NCBI RefSeq assembly: GCF_014204915.1
Contig: NZ_JACHMH010000001.1
Location: forward strand, 6,535,501-6,599,500
Direction: 5' to 3'
Origin: Crossiella cryophila
GTDB taxonomy: Bacteria > Actinomycetota > Actinomycetes > Mycobacteriales > Pseudonocardiaceae
DNA: 64,000 nt
The position numbers and the translations under genes are program-made. Positions 46,714 through 54,363 of the stretch are shown one piece after another. Below the pieces are notes generated by a model, which was given only the letters and a program-made list of their open reading frames with translations, did no database searches and was not told the DNA's origin. Every line of letters starts with the position of its first letter. Within the stretch, counting starts at the first letter, position 1.

Positions 46714-46980
46714 GCGGAGTCCTCTCGGCCAAATGGGCGATAGTTCGATCTTTTACCACCCGTAATCGGTTACAGGGCGCAACCGTCACGGATTCTGCAT
46801 ATCTCCCCACCCGTGACACAAGAACACTGGGAATTTCCTTAATCCTGGGACCGAAACTGGCCAAAGCTCAGTTCGGTCATCTCGGACAGTCACCCGATCG
46901 GCCGGTCTACGCTGCCGACAGCGCTAACGCTGAGCTACAAGCCGATGCCGTGGCCGCCACGACGACAACGGGGGTTTCCG
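46714..46980. promoter_or_regulatory. Divergent intergenic region between the PKS operon and the starter/tailoring operon
   Basis: 267 nt with clearly lower GC than its surroundings, between genes that diverge, so it should hold both promoters. There is a 7-bp inverted repeat, GTCACGG (46785-46791) and CCGTGAC (46811-46817), flanking TGCATA. Related words ACCCGTAAT, AACCGTCAC and ACCCGTGAC occur at 46758, 46781 and 46809. Two heptamers TCGGTCA (46873) and TCGGACA (46882) lie nearer the rightward gene. I could not find a convincing -35/-10 pair for either direction. It is a candidate target of the SARP-type regulator at 58789. Confidence 0.5.
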
Positions 46981-48393
46981 ATGACCGCGAAGCTCTTCTC
47001 CGCCGACTCGGTGGAGACCTTCGCCGAGTTCGAGCGCAAGGCGCTGGCCATGGCCGAGGTGCTGGCCGGGCTGGGCGTGCGCGCGGGCACCAGGGTGGTG
47101 CTCAAGGCGGGCAACTCCGCAGGTTTCATCGGCGGGCTGCTGGCGCTGATGCACCTGGGCGCCTCGATCGTGCTGGTGGACCAGCAGGAGAAGGCCGAGG
47201 AGACCGAGCGGGTGCGCCAGCGGTCCCGGGCCGAGATCGTCCTGGTCGACGACGAGGCCCCCGTGCTGGAGTGCGCCGGACTGGTGAACCTCTACCTGGT
47301 CCGGGTGGCCGCCGCGGACCGCACCCCCACCGCCCCCGCGCTGGACTTCAGCACCTGGGAGGCCCGCCCGGACAGTCTGATCATGTGGTCCTCCGGCTCC
47401 ACCGGCGAACCCAAGGGCATCGTGAAGAACGGCGGCCGCTTCCTGATGAACCTGCGGCGCAACGCCGCCCAGGTCGGCCACACCCCCGAGGACGTGCTGC
47501 TGCCCCTGCTGCCGTTCAACCACCAGTACGGCCTGTCCATGGTGCTCATCGCCTGGCTGGTGCGGTGCTCACTGGTCATCGCCCCGTACCGCAGGCTGGA
47601 CCGGACGCTGCGGATGGCCGAGTTCACCGGCGCCACCGTGCTGGACGCGACCCCGGCGACCTACCGGTCCATCCTCAACATCATCGCCACCCGCGCCACT
47701 GCCAAGGACAGCCTGCGCACCGCCCGGATGCTGTGCAGTGGCGCGGCCCCACTGGATCCGGCGCTGAGCGAGCGGTACGAGGAGGTGTTCGCCCTGCCGC
47801 TGCTGGACAGCTACGGCAGCACCGAGCTGAACAACATCTCCTTCGCCAACCCGGAGAACCCGACCGCCTGCGGCAAGGTCATGCCCGGCCTCGACATCCG
47901 CATCGTCACCGACGAGGGCAACCCCGCCGCCCCCGGTGAGATCGGCGAGATCCTGATCGACTCCCCCGACATGATGCTGGGCCACCTCGCCCCCGACGGC
48001 ACCCTGACCCCCACCCCCCAGGGCTGGTTCCACACCGGCGACCTGGGTTACCTGGACCCGAACGAGAACCTGTACGTGCTGGGCCGCAAACAAGCGGTGC
48101 ACCGCAACGGCTACACCCTCTACCCCGAGGTGATCGAACGCAAGATCGCCCACCGCGGCTGCTCCGCCAAGGTCATCGCCCTGCCCGCCGCCGACCGCGG
48201 CTCGGCCCTGGTGTTCTTCGTCGAGGACGAACAGGGCCGGCCTGCCCGGCACTGGCAGGATCTGGTGAACGAGGTGCTGCCTGCCTGGGAGCAGCCCAAT
48301 CGTGTGCATGTGGTGGAGCGGTTTCCGTTGAATCCCAATGGGAAGCCGCACAAGCGGCGGTTGGAGGAGCTGGCGGCGGAGCTGTACGGCTGA
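46981..48393 (+). CDS. ANL-family acyl-activating ligase (acyl-CoA or acyl-ACP synthetase)
   Basis: 470 residues with the core motifs of adenylate-forming enzymes: the phosphate loop SSGSTGEPKG (about 137-146), SYGSTE (about 276-281), TGDLG (about 353) and the catalytic Lys455 in NPNGKPHK. It would adenylate a carboxylic acid and pass it to CoA or a carrier protein. The start ATG 46981 was preferred over an in-frame upstream start because GGGGG lies 6 nt before it. It opens the plus-strand operon, divergent from the PKS operon that begins with an unloaded ACP, so starter activation is the likely role. The substrate cannot be predicted by eye. It is somewhat shorter than typical 500-600-residue ligases at the N-terminus, but the domain is complete. 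Confidence 0.85.
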   Translation: MTAKLFSADSVETFAEFERKALAMAEVLAGLGVRAGTRVVLKAGNSAGFIGGLLALMHLGASIVLVDQQEKAEETERVRQRSRAEIVLVDDEAPVLECAGLVNLYLVRVAAADRTPTAPALDFSTWEARPDSLIMWSSGSTGEPKGIVKNGGRFLMNLRRNAAQVGHTPEDVLLPLLPFNHQYGLSMVLIAWLVRCSLVIAPYRRLDRTLRMAEFTGATVLDATPATYRSILNIIATRATAKDSLRTARMLCSGAAPLDPALSERYEEVFALPLLDSYGSTELNNISFANPENPTACGKVMPGLDIRIVTDEGNPAAPGEIGEILIDSPDMMLGHLAPDGTLTPTPQGWFHTGDLGYLDPNENLYVLGRKQAVHRNGYTLYPEVIERKIAHRGCSAKVIALPAADRGSALVFFVEDEQGRPARHWQDLVNEVLPAWEQPNRVHVVERFPLNPNGKPHKRRLEELAAELYG

Positions 48394-48413
48394 GCCGACG
48401 CTACGGTCGGATC

Positions 48414-49631
48414 GTGCTGGCCGATCTGGACATCGACGCCGAAGCCTTCCAACACAACCCCTACCCCTGGTACGCCCTGATGCGCCGCCAGGCCCCGGTC
48501 TTCCCGGTACCCGGCCGCGACTGGACCTTCGTCACCACCATGCCCCTGGTCCGCGAGGTGCTCGCCGACCCGGCGACCTACTCCTCCCGCACCAACCGGC
48601 AAACCGACCCCCCACCCGAGGTCCGCGCCGAGGTGGACGCCCTGCGCCGCGGCAGACCCCCGTCGATCTCCGTCTTGGTCGGCAATGATCCGCCCGCGCA
48701 CGGCCGGTACCGGCGGATGGCCAACCGGGCGTTCACGCCGCGGGCGGTGGCCCGGCTGGAACCCGTGGTGCTCGGAGTGGTCCGGGAACTCGTGCGGGAG
48801 TTGCCCGCCGAGGGGGATTTTGTCGCGCACTTCGCCGCGCCGTTGCCGGTGTGGACGATCTGCGAGGTGCTCGGGCTGGGTGCCGGTTACCGGGAGTCGA
48901 TGGCGCGCTGGTTGACCGCGCTGACCGCCACCACCGGGCATCGGCCCACCGGGGAGCAGTGGTTGCGCATCGAACGGGAGCGGGCCGGGTTTGATCACGC
49001 CATGGTCGCCGAGCTGACCGCGCGGGTGCGTCGGCCGGGTTCGGATCTGCTCGGCGAGATCGTCGGCTCGGCGGCCTTGGTCGCGCCGCCCGATGAGGTG
49101 CTGGCCGTGGCGCTGGGGCTGGTGCGGCAACTCGTGGTGGCTGGGGCGGAGACCACGACCCGGGTGCTGGCCGAGGCGGTGGCGTTGCTGGCCGCGGAGC
49201 CTGCCGAGTGGGAGTGGGTGGGGCGGGAGCGGGGGCGGGCCGGGCTGGTGTTCGAGGAGGCGGTGCGGCTGGCCAGTCCGGTGCAGCAGATGGTGCGGCG
49301 CACCACCCGGGCGGTCCGGCTGGGTGGGGTGGAACTGGCTGCGGGGAGCCGCTTGCTGGTGTCCTTCGCCTCGGCCAACCGGGATGAGCGGGTTTTCGCC
49401 GAGCCGGACCGATTCTGGCCAGGGCGGCCCGATTTGCAGCGGCATATCGCGTTCGGGCACGGGGTGCATGCCTGCCTGGGGATCGGGCTGGCCCGGTTGG
49501 AGGGTGAGCTGGCGTTGCACGAGCTGGCCGGGGCCGCCGGACGGCTGTCGGTGACCCCGCACGAGCCCGCCTATCTGCCCGGGTATCTGCTGCGTGGACG
49601 CACCACACTGCCGGTGCGCCGACTGCGCTGA
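48414..49631 (+). CDS. Cytochrome P450
   Basis: 405 residues, the normal size of a soluble bacterial P450. I-helix AGAETT (about 243), ExxR as EAVR (about 282) and heme loop FGHGVHACLG with the Cys near residue 354 are all intact. It needs a ferredoxin and reductase, none of which is in the window. It starts at GTG 48414, 20 nt after the ligase stop; the ribosome site is weak. It probably hydroxylates or epoxidises the polyketide, the starter or a terpenoid. The next gene encodes a terpene-cyclase-like protein, so oxidation of a cyclised terpene is one option. Family certain, substrate unknown. Confidence 0.93.
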   Translation: MLADLDIDAEAFQHNPYPWYALMRRQAPVFPVPGRDWTFVTTMPLVREVLADPATYSSRTNRQTDPPPEVRAEVDALRRGRPPSISVLVGNDPPAHGRYRRMANRAFTPRAVARLEPVVLGVVRELVRELPAEGDFVAHFAAPLPVWTICEVLGLGAGYRESMARWLTALTATTGHRPTGEQWLRIERERAGFDHAMVAELTARVRRPGSDLLGEIVGSAALVAPPDEVLAVALGLVRQLVVAGAETTTRVLAEAVALLAAEPAEWEWVGRERGRAGLVFEEAVRLASPVQQMVRRTTRAVRLGGVELAAGSRLLVSFASANRDERVFAEPDRFWPGRPDLQRHIAFGHGVHACLGIGLARLEGELALHELAGAAGRLSVTPHEPAYLPGYLLRGRTTLPVRRLR

Positions 49632-49685
49632 TCGGGGCGAAAGGAACTCTTCTTTCACCCTTCACGCCATTGGCGGATTCCCCTT

Positions 49686-49745
49686 CCAGAGCTGTTCTGG
49701 CTGGTCAGGAGACCGCACAATCGCTGTTCCATGACCTGGAACAGC
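49686..49745. promoter_or_regulatory. Inverted repeats upstream of the cyclase gene
   Basis: In the 211-nt gap after the P450 gene there is a perfect 9-bp inverted repeat: GCTGTTCCA at 49723-49731 and TGGAACAGC at 49737-49745, with a 5-nt loop. Just upstream, CCAGA GCTGT TCTGG (49686-49700) repeats the GCTGTTC word in a smaller palindrome. There is no T-run, so an operator or an attenuating hairpin is as likely as a terminator. It suggests the cyclase gene may have its own promoter or control. Confidence 0.45.
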
Positions 49746-49831
49746 ACCCGATCCGCTCCTGAACCGCGGATACGCTCGAATGCGCGGCCAGTCAATGACA
49801 TTTCCCGCCGCATTCCGCGAACCGCGCCTCC

Positions 49832-49837
49832 AGGAGG
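49832..49837 (+). promoter_or_regulatory. Strong ribosome binding site deciding the cyclase start
   Basis: AGGAGG lies 5 nt before the ATG at 49843. It favours this start over an in-frame one at 49780, whose extra residues are not part of the cyclase fold. Confidence 0.8.
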
Positions 49838-49842
49838 AATCC

Positions 49843-51408
49843 ATGCCGTCATTCCCGCATGCCCTGACGCTCTCCTCGGCCCTGGCCGGGGCCGTCACGC
49901 ACAGCCTCGTCCACCGCCGTCCCGACTCCTCCTGGTGCGGCACCCCCGACCCCCGCGTGCTGGACACCGCGGTCACCGCGATCGCCCTGGCCGCCTGCGC
50001 GGACGAGGCCGGCCGGGCCGCGGTGGCGCGGGCCCGGTCCTGGCTGCGGCACGCGGATCCGCAAACCCACCACCCGCTGGCCTACGAGCTGGAAGCCGCG
50101 TTACGGGCGCTCGCGCTCGGGCAAGAGGTGCGGCACACCGCGGCGAGCACCGACATCGTGCTCTCCGGCCGCACCCGGCTGCTCACCGTGCTCGCCGGGC
50201 ACTCGCTACCCGGCGCGGGCTGCCCGCGGACCGCGTTGCGGGCGGAACTGGACCGGGGACTGCGGGAACGACTCAAGCCGTGGACGGTGGTGGAACTGCT
50301 CGCCGGGATCGCCATCCTGGCCATGCGGGCCGGTGACCTGGGCGAGGCCAGGGCCGCGGTGGCCCGGCTGCGGCCGCACCAGTGGCCGGACGGGTCCTTC
50401 TACGGCAACCCGGTGTGCACCGCGCTGGCCCTGCTCGCGCTGGCTCTGACCGGGTCGGAGCCCGACCTGCTGGATCGCACCCGCCGCCGGGTGCTGCGCA
50501 CGCAGCAGGAGGACGGCACCTGGCGGTTCTGCGCCAGCGAGGTGTGGGACACCGCGCTGATGGTGCGGGCCGGGCAGGGGCTGCCCCGCTTCGACCGGCA
50601 CGCGTTACCCGGCGCGCTGGCCTTCCTGGCCGCGGCGCAGAACCCGGACGGCGGCTGGTCCTACACCCGCGGCCTGGAGTCGGACAACGACACCACCGGC
50701 GCGGTGCTGCTCGCCCTGGGCGGCCGGTCGCTGCCCGGCCGTGGGCTACCCAGGGCCCTGGCCTACCTGGCCGGGCAGCAGACCGCGGACGGGCTGTGGC
50801 GGACCTGGCAGTACCGGCAGGACCCGCCCGCCCAGGACGTGGTGGCGCACGTGCTCGGCGGGCTGCACCAATACCGGGGACAGCACCACATCCCGCTCGC
50901 CCCGGCCACCCGCTGGCTGGGCGAGTGCTGGCAGCGGGAGGGGCGCTGGTCGAGTTCCTGGTACCGGGGACTGCCCTATGCCACCGCCGAGGTGGGTGCC
51001 GCGCTGGCCGGGCAAGAGGTGCTCGACCACGCGGTGAAAGCGTTGCTGGCCAACCAGAACGGGGACGGCGGCTGGGGCGCGGAGGCCGGGCTGGCCAGTT
51101 CGGCGGCGGCCACCGGGCTGGCCCTGCTGGCGCTGTCCCGGTCCCGGGTGCTGGACCCGGACAGCCGGGAGGCCGCGGTGACCTGGCTGCTGCGCACCCG
51201 GCCCGCCGACGGGACCTGGGCGGGTGAGCCGGACATGTACGGGCCGCGGCCGATGCTGGTGCACTACCCCACCCAGACCCATGCCTTCGTGCTGCTGGGG
51301 TTGCGCGCCGCGCTGGTCCACCGCACGTCCGACGTGTGGTGTTCCGATTATCGGAACGGTCCGGCCGCGGGCGTGCCCGGATCGTTACTGTCCCGTTTCA
51401 GCACCTGA
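49843..51408 (+). CDS. Class II terpene cyclase-like protein (DxDTT; squalene-hopene cyclase superfamily)
   Basis: 521 residues, the size of bacterial class II diterpene cyclases rather than squalene-hopene cyclases (about 630). It is built of alpha-barrel repeats with QW-type motifs: QEDGTW, QNPDGGW, QTADGLW, NQNGDGGW. The catalytic acid region reads ESDNDTTGA, giving Asp281-x-Asp283-Thr-Thr. Class II cyclases usually have DxDD; a DxDTT variant is, as I recall, reported for bacterial drimenyl diphosphate synthase. The likely activity is protonation-initiated cyclisation of a prenyl diphosphate or prenyl group. No prenyl synthase, prenyltransferase or class I cyclase is in the window, so the substrate is open; a polyene chain is a speculative alternative. 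It contains three TTA codons (50101, 50605, 51385), a possible bldA control. Confidence 0.8.
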   Translation: MPSFPHALTLSSALAGAVTHSLVHRRPDSSWCGTPDPRVLDTAVTAIALAACADEAGRAAVARARSWLRHADPQTHHPLAYELEAALRALALGQEVRHTAASTDIVLSGRTRLLTVLAGHSLPGAGCPRTALRAELDRGLRERLKPWTVVELLAGIAILAMRAGDLGEARAAVARLRPHQWPDGSFYGNPVCTALALLALALTGSEPDLLDRTRRRVLRTQQEDGTWRFCASEVWDTALMVRAGQGLPRFDRHALPGALAFLAAAQNPDGGWSYTRGLESDNDTTGAVLLALGGRSLPGRGLPRALAYLAGQQTADGLWRTWQYRQDPPAQDVVAHVLGGLHQYRGQHHIPLAPATRWLGECWQREGRWSSSWYRGLPYATAEVGAALAGQEVLDHAVKALLANQNGDGGWGAEAGLASSAAATGLALLALSRSRVLDPDSREAAVTWLLRTRPADGTWAGEPDMYGPRPMLVHYPTQTHAFVLLGLRAALVHRTSDVWCSDYRNGPAAGVPGSLLSRFST

Positions 51409-51473
51409 TTCCACGGTAACCACACCGCCCACCGAGGCACCTGTTGCCTTCGTTTTCCAGAACGGCGGATCCC

Positions 51474-51995
51474 ATGGCTCGTTTGTCTTTCCCTGCCCGG
51501 GAAAGGGCTACCGCGCTGGCCCGGTTCCCGGCACCGCTGAATGTGTTCCGCATGTGCGGGCACGCGCCGGAAATGCTGTCCGGACTGATCGACTTCGGCC
51601 TGGCCGCATTACGCGAACTGGACCTCGGCGCCCGCAACCGGGAACTGGTCGCACTGGCCGTCGCGGACGCCACCGACTGCCCCTACCAGCGGATTCAGCA
51701 TCTGCCGCTGGCCAGGGCGGCCGGGCTGACCGAGGCCGAGATCGCCGCACCGGACACCGTGCCCCGGCCCGCCGCCGCGGACACGGTACTGCTCGCGGCC
51801 ACCCGCGAGTTACTCACCGAGGCCACCGTCCTACCCGGCACGATGACCGCGTTGCAGGTGTTCTTCAGCGACCGGGAAATCGTCGAGGCCATTCTGCTCG
51901 TCGGCTACTTCCGGAAGCTGGCCGGAATCCTGAACGCGGTCGAGATCGAGCTGGATCCGCAGGGTGAACTGCTCGTCGTGGCGGGTGTCCGATGA
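51474..51995 (+). CDS. Carboxymuconolactone decarboxylase/AhpD-fold protein
   Basis: 173 residues with the CMD helical signature: Glu58 in RNRELVALAVADATDC, Cys69 and His76 in CPYQRIQH. Redox members such as AhpD have CxxC here; the second Cys is Gln72, so peroxidase chemistry is unlikely. Decarboxylase-, isomerase- or cyclase-like roles are known in the wider fold. The ATG at 51474 was chosen over TTG 51444 because GGCGGA precedes it. Its stop overlaps the next start (ATGA), so it is coupled to the FAD enzyme and may act on the same substrate. Two TTA codons (51609, 51810) occur here as in the cyclase gene before it. Function unknown. Confidence 0.75.
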   Translation: MARLSFPARERATALARFPAPLNVFRMCGHAPEMLSGLIDFGLAALRELDLGARNRELVALAVADATDCPYQRIQHLPLARAAGLTEAEIAAPDTVPRPAAADTVLLAATRELLTEATVLPGTMTALQVFFSDREIVEAILLVGYFRKLAGILNAVEIELDPQGELLVVAGVR

Positions 51996-53542
51996 ATCTG
52001 CTGGATTTGCCGGGACCCGATATCGCGGTGGTCGGCGGCGCGGCGGCCGCGGTCTGCCTGCTGCGGGCGCTGGCCGAGAGCAAACTCGTGGACGGCTACC
52101 TGACCGTGTTCGAGCCGACCTCGTTGCGCTGGCGTGGCCGGGCCTACCAGCACGACGCCGAGCACGTGCGCACCAACGCGCTGCCCGAGGACATCTCGGT
52201 CACCGCCGCCGATCCGGACGATTTCACGCACTGGCTGATCGAGCGTTCGTTGTTCGATCCGGCCACCGAGACGCTGCCCGACGGCGCGCACTGCCCGCCC
52301 CGCCGCCGCTACGGCGAGTACCTGGAGGACCGGGCGGCGGGTGCGATCCGGTCGTTGCGGGCCCGCGGCTGGCGGGTGCGGCTGGTGGAGGAGCGGGTGG
52401 TCGATGCGGAGCGGGCGGGTGGCCGGGTGTGGCTGCGCACCGATTCCGGGCAGATCAGCGGGCACGGGCATGTGGTGCTGTGCGTGGGTTCCGACGGCGC
52501 GCACGACCCGTACCGGCTGGCCGGGCGGACCGGGTTCATCGGCGATGTCTACCCGATCCAGTCCACATTGGACAGAGTTCCGGCCGGGGCGAGCACGGCG
52601 GTGCTGGGCAACGGGCTCACCGCGGTGGACGCGGTGCTGGGTCTGGCGGCCAACGGGCACACCGGGCCGATCACCATGGTCTCCCGCAGTGGCATCCTGC
52701 CCGGGGTGCGCCAGCATCCGGTGCGCGGCCTGCCGGTGCTCGCCGACCGGATCTGGCGGCGGCAGCTGGCCGAGGGCACCCCGGTGTCCTGGGCCCGCGC
52801 CGCGAACTGGCTGAGTGCCGAACTGGGCCGGGCGGGCGCGGATCTCGGGCGGCTGCAACGGGAAATGGCCGCGGTGGGCACCGCCGAACCGTGGGCCCGG
52901 CTGCGCCGCAACCTCGGCGAGGTCGACGATCCGGATCCGGCGCTGCGCATGTTGCAGGCCGCGGTGCCCTTCGCCGGGCCGCGGCTGTGGGCCAGCCTGG
53001 CCGAGGGCGACCGGGGGCACCTGCTGGACAACGCCTTCCGCACCATCGTCAGCCTGTGCTGCCCGATGACCCCGGCCAGTGCGACCGCCCTGCTCGGCCT
53101 GGCCGAGAGCGGGCAGCTGCGGTTGCGGGCCGGGGTGCGCGAGGTCATCCCGATCACCCGGGGCGGGTTCGAGGTGCGCACCGCGGACTCCCGGCTGCTG
53201 CGGGTGGACCGGGTGATCAACGCCTGTGGCGCCGCACCCGGCCGGGTGCCCACCGCGGCGCTGCCGTTGATCAGCTCGCTGACCTCGGCGGGCCGGGCCC
53301 GGCCGCACCCGCACGGCGGGCTGCGGGTGGATCCGCGCACCAGCGCGGTGCTCGGCGCGGACGGCCCGGATCCCCGGCTGTTCGTGCTCGGCGACCTCGG
53401 CCTCGGCACGTTCCTGTTCACCTTCGGCATCCCCGCGCTGGTCGAACGGGCCGTGGAGATCGTGCGGGCACTGGGCTCGCACCACCGTTCGCTGTTCCCG
53501 GCCCGCGCCGACGGCAGGCCGCACCTGCTCGGAAGGAAGTGA
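51992..53542 (+). CDS. FAD/NAD(P)-binding oxidoreductase
   Basis: 516 residues resembling the FAD-NAD(P)-binding family that includes HpaA-like and lysine-N-oxygenase-like enzymes. The N-terminal dinucleotide site reads VVGGAAAAV, where GxGxxG is expected, so two glycines are Ala. A second Rossmann motif VLGNGLTAVDA (about 203-213) is better kept. The C-terminal FAD contact is present as LFVLGDLGLGTF. No membrane segment is seen. Its start overlaps the CMD-fold gene by 4 nt. It likely oxidises or hydroxylates a small pathway intermediate. An alternative is that the altered fingerprint binds FAD weakly or uses it structurally. Confidence 0.75.
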   Translation: MNLLDLPGPDIAVVGGAAAAVCLLRALAESKLVDGYLTVFEPTSLRWRGRAYQHDAEHVRTNALPEDISVTAADPDDFTHWLIERSLFDPATETLPDGAHCPPRRRYGEYLEDRAAGAIRSLRARGWRVRLVEERVVDAERAGGRVWLRTDSGQISGHGHVVLCVGSDGAHDPYRLAGRTGFIGDVYPIQSTLDRVPAGASTAVLGNGLTAVDAVLGLAANGHTGPITMVSRSGILPGVRQHPVRGLPVLADRIWRRQLAEGTPVSWARAANWLSAELGRAGADLGRLQREMAAVGTAEPWARLRRNLGEVDDPDPALRMLQAAVPFAGPRLWASLAEGDRGHLLDNAFRTIVSLCCPMTPASATALLGLAESGQLRLRAGVREVIPITRGGFEVRTADSRLLRVDRVINACGAAPGRVPTAALPLISSLTSAGRARPHPHGGLRVDPRTSAVLGADGPDPRLFVLGDLGLGTFLFTFGIPALVERAVEIVRALGSHHRSLFPARADGRPHLLGRK

Positions 53543-53548
53543 CCCCGC

Positions 53549-54361
53549 ATGACGCACAGTGAGACCACCGAACGCCCCGCCTACCTGGCCGACACGCACA
53601 CCGGCCTGCCCATCCCGGCCGAGACCGCTTTCGGCTCGGTCGAGGACGAGCGCAGGCACCGCAAGCAGCGGCTGGCCGGTTCACTGCGGTTGTTCGGCAA
53701 GCACGGCTTCGGCGAGGGCATCTCCGGGCACATCTCGGTGCGCGATCCGGAGAACCTGGACCACTTCTGGGTCAACCCCTTCGGCGTGTCCTTCAACCGG
53801 GTGCGGGTGGCCGACCTGCTCTGCGTGGACTCGGCCGGGAGGATCGTGCACGGCAGGCACCGGCTCAACCCGAGTGCCTTCGTCATCCACTCCCAGATCC
53901 ACGAGATGCACGCCGAGGCCACCGCCGCCGCGCACGGGCACACCGCCTACTCCAGGGCGCTGGGCGCGCTGGGCAAGCTGCTCGACCCGCTGGATCAGGA
54001 GGCCGCCGCCTTCTACCAGCGGCAGGTGCTCTACACCGACTACGAGGGCACCTCGACCACGGTCGAGCAGGGCAGGGACATCGCCGAGAAACTGGGGGAC
54101 AACCGGGCGATCCTGTTGCAGCACCACGGTCTGATCACCGTCGGCAACTCCCTCGAGGAGGCCGTGCACTGGTTCTTCACCTTCGAGAGCTGCGCCAAGG
54201 TGCAGTTGCTCGCCGCGGCCGCCGGCACGCCGAAGCAGTTCAGCCACGAGCAGGCGCTGGCCGCCGGTGACGGGTTCGGCGACCCGCAGCTGGCGCACTT
54301 CAGCTTCTCCCTGCTGTGGGAGGAGATCACCCACGAGCAGCCCGACTTCCTGGAGGAGTGA
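53549..54361 (+). CDS. Class II aldolase/adducin-family protein
   Basis: 270 residues of the class II aldolase/adducin fold. Zinc ligands are evident as His129 and His131 (AHGHTAYS) and a histidine in LQHHGLITVG (192-193). The catalytic Glu of fuculose-1-phosphate aldolase, normally in PSSE before a conserved His, is not evident; the segment reads LNPSAFVIH. Many actinobacterial members with that pattern have no assigned activity. It starts 7 nt after the FAD gene with GGAAGGAAG upstream, and its stop is 2 nt before the DAHP synthase start. In this context it could cleave, decarboxylate or epimerise a sugar- or keto-acid-like intermediate. It should not be called a true aldolase without test. 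Confidence 0.8.
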   Translation: MTHSETTERPAYLADTHTGLPIPAETAFGSVEDERRHRKQRLAGSLRLFGKHGFGEGISGHISVRDPENLDHFWVNPFGVSFNRVRVADLLCVDSAGRIVHGRHRLNPSAFVIHSQIHEMHAEATAAAHGHTAYSRALGALGKLLDPLDQEAAAFYQRQVLYTDYEGTSTTVEQGRDIAEKLGDNRAILLQHHGLITVGNSLEEAVHWFFTFESCAKVQLLAAAAGTPKQFSHEQALAAGDGFGDPQLAHFSFSLLWEEITHEQPDFLEE

Positions 54362-54363
54362 CG

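Noticed and set aside
44579-46864. 761-codon frame that includes the discrete AT
   Set aside because: The part before 45553 is Arg-rich nonsense overlapping the methyltransferase in another frame. The AT fold begins at the ATG at 45553.
46945-46980. Earlier in-frame start for the ANL ligase
   Set aside because: The extra residues (PWPPRRQRGFP) do not belong to the fold, and the GGGGG ribosome site is correctly spaced for ATG 46981.
49686-49745. Rho-independent terminator after the P450 gene
   Set aside because: The hairpins are not followed by a T-run, and the downstream gene is in the same direction. Kept only as a possible regulatory repeat.
51444-51473. TTG start for the CMD-fold gene
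   Set aside because: An ATG with a plausible ribosome site follows 30 nt later, and the family fold needs no extra N-terminal residues.
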